From the NCBI GenBank assembly GCA_004352715.1, contig SCFE01000027.1, positions 1,367,554 through 1,431,553 on the forward strand: a DNA stretch of 64,000 nt, read 5' to 3'. The notes beneath the pieces were generated by a model, which was not told where the DNA came from, did not search any database, and was given only the letters and a program-made list of their open reading frames with translations. Both the position numbers and the translations under genes were made by a program. Shown here piece after piece: positions 60,901 through 64,000 of the stretch (the stretch's first letter is position 1; every line of letters starts with the position of its first letter). This DNA comes from Hofstenia miamia (Eukaryota; Xenacoelomorpha; Acoela).

Positions 60901-61456
60901 CAGGGTGTAACAAAAGTAACCAGACGCTTCATTTTACGAGAAATCTAACTATTCATAAAATTAAAAAACGAATAATTTATAGTAGAATGTACAGTCTAGT
61001 GAATCTAAATCAACTTACTGAGGTTATAATGTCCAAAACGATGAATCATAAAAGAAGAAAAGTTTCATAGCAAATGTTCAAAATGATGACGATCATGTTC
61101 AATGCATTTGTTAATCCGGACAAGAACAGACCGGCACACCTTGTTCACCAAATCTAATGGTATGGCATGAATTTCTTCGAATAGCATTCTTCAGATCGTC
61201 CATAGTACGTGGGTTTCTGCCATAAACTTTGTTCTTTAGTAAGTTTCAAAGTTTCACAGAAAAAAGTCGGGTACGGTCAGGTCCGGAGACCGTGCAGGCC
61301 AATCGATGGGGCCTCTGCGACCCATCTACATGTTGGGAAAGTGGTTGTCCAACCACTCTTGCACAAAAAGCGAATAATGGGGCTGAGCCTCATCTTGCTG
61401 AACTACAGTTTTTTGCTTTCATTTTGGAAGCGTCTGGTTACTTTTGTTACACCCTG
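60901..61456 (-). mobile_element. Internally deleted mariner-like element with 30-bp TIRs
   Basis: CAGGGTGTAACAAAAGTAAC plus CAGACGCTTC occurs at 60901-60930 and, inverted, at 61427-61456: a perfect 30-bp pair. It is flanked by TA on both sides (60899-60900, 61457-61458). The minus strand encodes a transposase C-terminus in several frames: VVQQDEAQPHYSLFVQEWLD, then PIDWPARSPDLTVPDFFLW, KVYGRNPRTMDDLK and EEIHAIPLDLVNKVCRSVL, ending HHFEHLL. The N-terminal half is deleted, leaving a 556-bp element. Confidence 0.9.
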
Positions 61457-61458
61457 TA

Positions 61459-62205
61459 TATACTTAAATTTGCGATAAGGGTTAATTTTTTAGTATGCGT
61501 TTTACACTCATTCAAAAAGATATTTCTTGCATCCGTCTTAACTAAAAGACCACCTACATCATAGCATTAACTCAATTATAGACTTCTGTATATATAAATA
61601 ATATGTATACATATATATATATATATAGGCTTCGAGCGCCTTTGGAAAAACTTTCACCGATGTTTCGGCCCTTGGTCAAAATTTCAAAAAAAACAGAGAA
61701 AATTTACATTTTTTAGCGCCCGCTAAATTGCTTAGATAATGTAAAACTATTTTAATTAAATTGACATTATTTTGTGTGTTCTATAAAAACGTCTATCAGT
61801 AAAGCGGTAATAGCACTTGCACTACAAATGAACAAAAACTGTTGAATTTTAAAACGACACTTTTAATATTTCAAAATGAATAGAACGCAAAATAATCAAA
61901 GGTAAGAAAATTCTAAAATCACATAGTAGATCATGAAACTTCTAAATGCTATGTTGCAGTTTAAGGAAAACCAACGAACAAACCTAGTCGGAAAGAAAGA
62001 ATAAGGATCAAGTTACACAAACGCTAAGGTTTTCAAAAATGTGTACTACAATCATGAATTAGTCCACTTTACGGAATTTCCATCACAGTTAACATGACTT
62101 TCTTGGTATCAGTTTTTTAGTGTCTTTCACGAGATTTGAAAATATTTTAACCAAATCATTTCTTTTTTGTACCCACCGCCTTCTGTTATACAAGGTTGAA
62201 AACCT
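61459..62205. other. AT-rich spacer, nothing recognised
   Basis: A short TA run lies at 61610-61627. No gene or element was supported. Confidence 0.4.
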
Positions 62206-62495
62206 TCATATCTTTTTCAACTGATCTCTGAGATCACCTGTGAAAAATCTTTGGTGTGCTATCCGTCTCAGCTGAAACTGGCCCATTTCCACTGTGAATA
62301 TAGATTCGGACCAGGTGTAGTTCCATGGAATAATGTCGTAATAATTTTCAGTTTCAAAGTTCAAAACTTTTTGAGGAGTTCTGAGCAGCCCATACTTACA
62401 ATTGCCAAACTGCGACCCATCCACGATAATCTGTTCTTTCAAACAGAATGGTTAGTATCACCAGGCATAGCCAGCAAAAAGTTCACTGGGTGAGT
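62206..62495. other. Coding-like block open on both strands
   Basis: The minus frame (62442-62206) includes YYDIIPWNYTWSESIFTVEM. The plus frame (62251-62490) includes HFHCEYRFGPGVVPWNN and ends at a good donor-like CACTGG|GTGAGTATT (62491). Composition is GC-richer than the surroundings. No family was recognised and the strand cannot be decided. Confidence 0.3.
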
Positions 62496-62532
62496 ATTAT
62501 TTCTGACGATCACATTGGTGCATACACACACA

Positions 62533-62864
62533 CACATATATATATATANNNNNNNNNNNNNNNNNNNNNNNNNNNNNNNNNNNNNNNNNNNNNNNNNNNN
62601 NNNNNNNNNNNNNNNNNNNNNNNNNNNNNNNNNNNNNNNNNNNNNNNNNNNNNNNNNNNNNNNNNNNNNNNNNNNNNNNNNNNNNNNNNNNNNNNNNNNN
62701 NNNNNNNNNNNNNNNNNNNNNNNNNNNNNNNNNNNNNNNNNNNNNNNNNNNNNNNNNNNNNNNNNNNNNNNNNNNNNNNNNNNNNNNNNNNNNNNNNNNN
62801 NNNNNNNNNNNNNNNNNNNNNNNNNNNNNNNNNNNNNNNNNNNNNATATATATATATATATATA
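62533..62864. repeat. (CA)n/(TA)n microsatellite with a 297-base gap
   Basis: ACACACACACATATATA leads into N from 62549 to 62845, then TA units up to the left terminus of the next element. Confidence 0.95.
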
Positions 62865-63552
62865 CAGTGCCGGTCAAAAGAGTTGGGCCACTCATCTTTA
62901 CAATTTATTTCTGCAATGAGGAATACAATAGCTTTAATTTTTATCACTAAACTCAATTTTGGCATTTTGAATTAAAATTTTCACCTAATTTTTTAATTAA
63001 AAATATAATTTTCATCCTATGCCCCTGTGAAGGGGCACTCTAAAAACTATCTCCATAAATATACATGCTATGTAATTGAAAGTTAAAAATTCGAACTCAC
63101 AGCTAAAAATTTAGTTTATTCTCAATTTTGTGTACGAATTTATTCAGAAAATTTGGAGACATTAAAAGTAAAAGTTTGTAAAAATCCTATTACATCACTG
63201 ATTTTGAAGCAAATTCATTTAAAGTAGTGGGAGTTTAGCAACATTTGAGTGGTCTATTTTTCAAGACAATGGAATATATTTATGCAAAAATTTAAGAATA
63301 AACGAATTTTTTAAACTGAACTCGATTTGTTCACTATAATTTACATAGCATGATTATTTATGGAGATAAATTTAAGAGTGCCCCTTCACAGGGGCATAGG
63401 ATGAAAACTATATCGTTCATTAAATAAATACATAAAAAATTGAATTCACAATGCCAAAATTGAGCTTAGTGATAAAAATCAGAGCTATTGTATTCATAAA
63501 TTGCAGAAATAAATTGTGAAGGTGAGTGGCCCAACTCTTTTAACCGGCACTG
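62865..63552. mobile_element. Long-TIR foldback element, Tc1-type ends
   Basis: CAGTGCCGGTCAAAAGAGTT at 62865 is mirrored by AACTCTTTTAACCGGCACTG ending at 63552. The arms pair over about 125 bp, then again over the inner segment CCTATGCCCCTGTGAAGGGG (63018) with its reverse CCCCTTCACAGGGGCATAGG (63381). Total arm length is roughly 200 bp each. (TA)n flanks both sides. No coding capacity. The element is 688 bp. Confidence 0.88.
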
Positions 63553-63569
63553 TATATATATATATATAT

Positions 63570-64000
63570 ATGCATTATTCAGAAATTCTAAAAGCTAGTC
63601 CTCTTATAGAGGATGGACGAATAAACGCGCTATTTAAAGATTTTTCTAATCTTGATGACTTTATAAATGAACTAAAATTATCAGATGCATTAAAACTTGA
63701 ATATGAAGATATTGTTTGTGGCATAAAGTCGAAATTCATTAAATGCTTGAAAAATCAATGTGAAAATGTAAAATTGAGTAATACTATTACTCCTACAATC
63801 AAAGAATTTCAACATTCGAAGATATTTAAGCCAAAATTAGTCATTTCAAGTAATAATTTAAAAAATGATGATGGTAGTTTAAATGAAAAAGAATGCAAAA
63901 AAATTGTTCAAAATGTTGAAAAGTCAATTAAAAATTTGGGAACTAAAGGGCCAAGTGTAGAACAAATAAAATTAAATGACAAAAATGATATTATCTTACT
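63570..64000 (+). CDS. Open frame running off the window, unknown product
   Basis: From ATG 63570, at the edge of the (TA)n after the foldback element, the frame is open for 143 codons to the window end. It is rich in Lys, Asn and Ser, e.g. SEILKASPLIEDGRINALF, LSDALKLEYEDIVCGIKS and VEKSIKNLGTKGPSVEQIKL. The length without a stop is notable for DNA this AT-rich. The content hints at a retrotransposon first ORF or an internal exon. The start could instead be a splice acceptor. I do not recognise a family. Confidence 0.45.
   Translation, partial: MHYSEILKASPLIEDGRINALFKDFSNLDDFINELKLSDALKLEYEDIVCGIKSKFIKCLKNQCENVKLSNTITPTIKEFQHSKIFKPKLVISSNNLKNDDGSLNEKECKKIVQNVEKSIKNLGTKGPSVEQIKLNDKNDIIL

Noticed and set aside
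62448-62975. Tyr-Ile-rich frames across the gap at 62549-62845
   Set aside because: Microsatellite and gap artefact.

Overview
The window is AT-rich, repeat-laden metazoan nuclear DNA. Genes have spliced exons with GT..AG introns (one only 47 bp). There are many (TA)n tracts and a dense load of Tc1/mariner, hAT, LINE and miniature elements. A TLX/tailless nuclear receptor rules out non-animal genomes. The short intron, AT bias, transposon mix and acceptor-like AG dinucleotides sitting right at start codons suggest a flatworm (planarian-like) or another trans-splicing invertebrate. That placement is a low-confidence inference.

Four protein-coding genes can be supported. (1) A complete six-exon TLX/NR2E1-type nuclear receptor lies on the + strand (15197-23722, 364 codons). 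(2) and (3) are two intronless histidine acid phosphatase paralogs on the - strand (25613-26749 and 43593-44798). Both keep the RHG and HD catalytic motifs, but only the second keeps a C-terminal membrane anchor. (4) A four-exon calmodulin-like EF-hand gene lies on the + strand (28615-32910, 167 codons) between them. There is also an unidentified coding-like block on the - strand at 2.6-3.35 kb, and an open frame running off the right edge.

Layout. 0-15 kb holds transposon relics: a Tc1-like fragment, a ZBED-type hAT with terminal repeats, a second hAT-like relic and a small MITE. 15-33 kb is the gene-bearing part, with TLX, acid phosphatase 1 and the calmodulin-like gene. 34-42 kb holds a Tc1 element with an intact catalytic half, a candidate solo LTR (doubled in the assembly) and a retroelement endonuclease-like fragment. 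43.6-44.8 kb is acid phosphatase 2. 45-64 kb is almost entirely mobile DNA: a LINE relic between telomere-like minisatellite arrays, a pogo-like MITE, two internally deleted mariners, a Tc1 relic, a telomere-motif foldback, a LINE carrying a nested TTAA-flanked MITE, a hAT derivative with an 8-bp target duplication, and a long-TIR foldback.

The assembly needs caution. Most one-to-three-base N joints are flanked by duplicated neighbouring sequence, which looks like unmerged contig ends. Two larger gaps sit inside (TA)n tracts. No CRISPR array, rRNA, confident tRNA or clearly new defence or metabolic system was found. The most original observations are the nested and foldback elements, the LINE in the minisatellite, the anchor loss in the phosphatase pair and the unidentified coding block.
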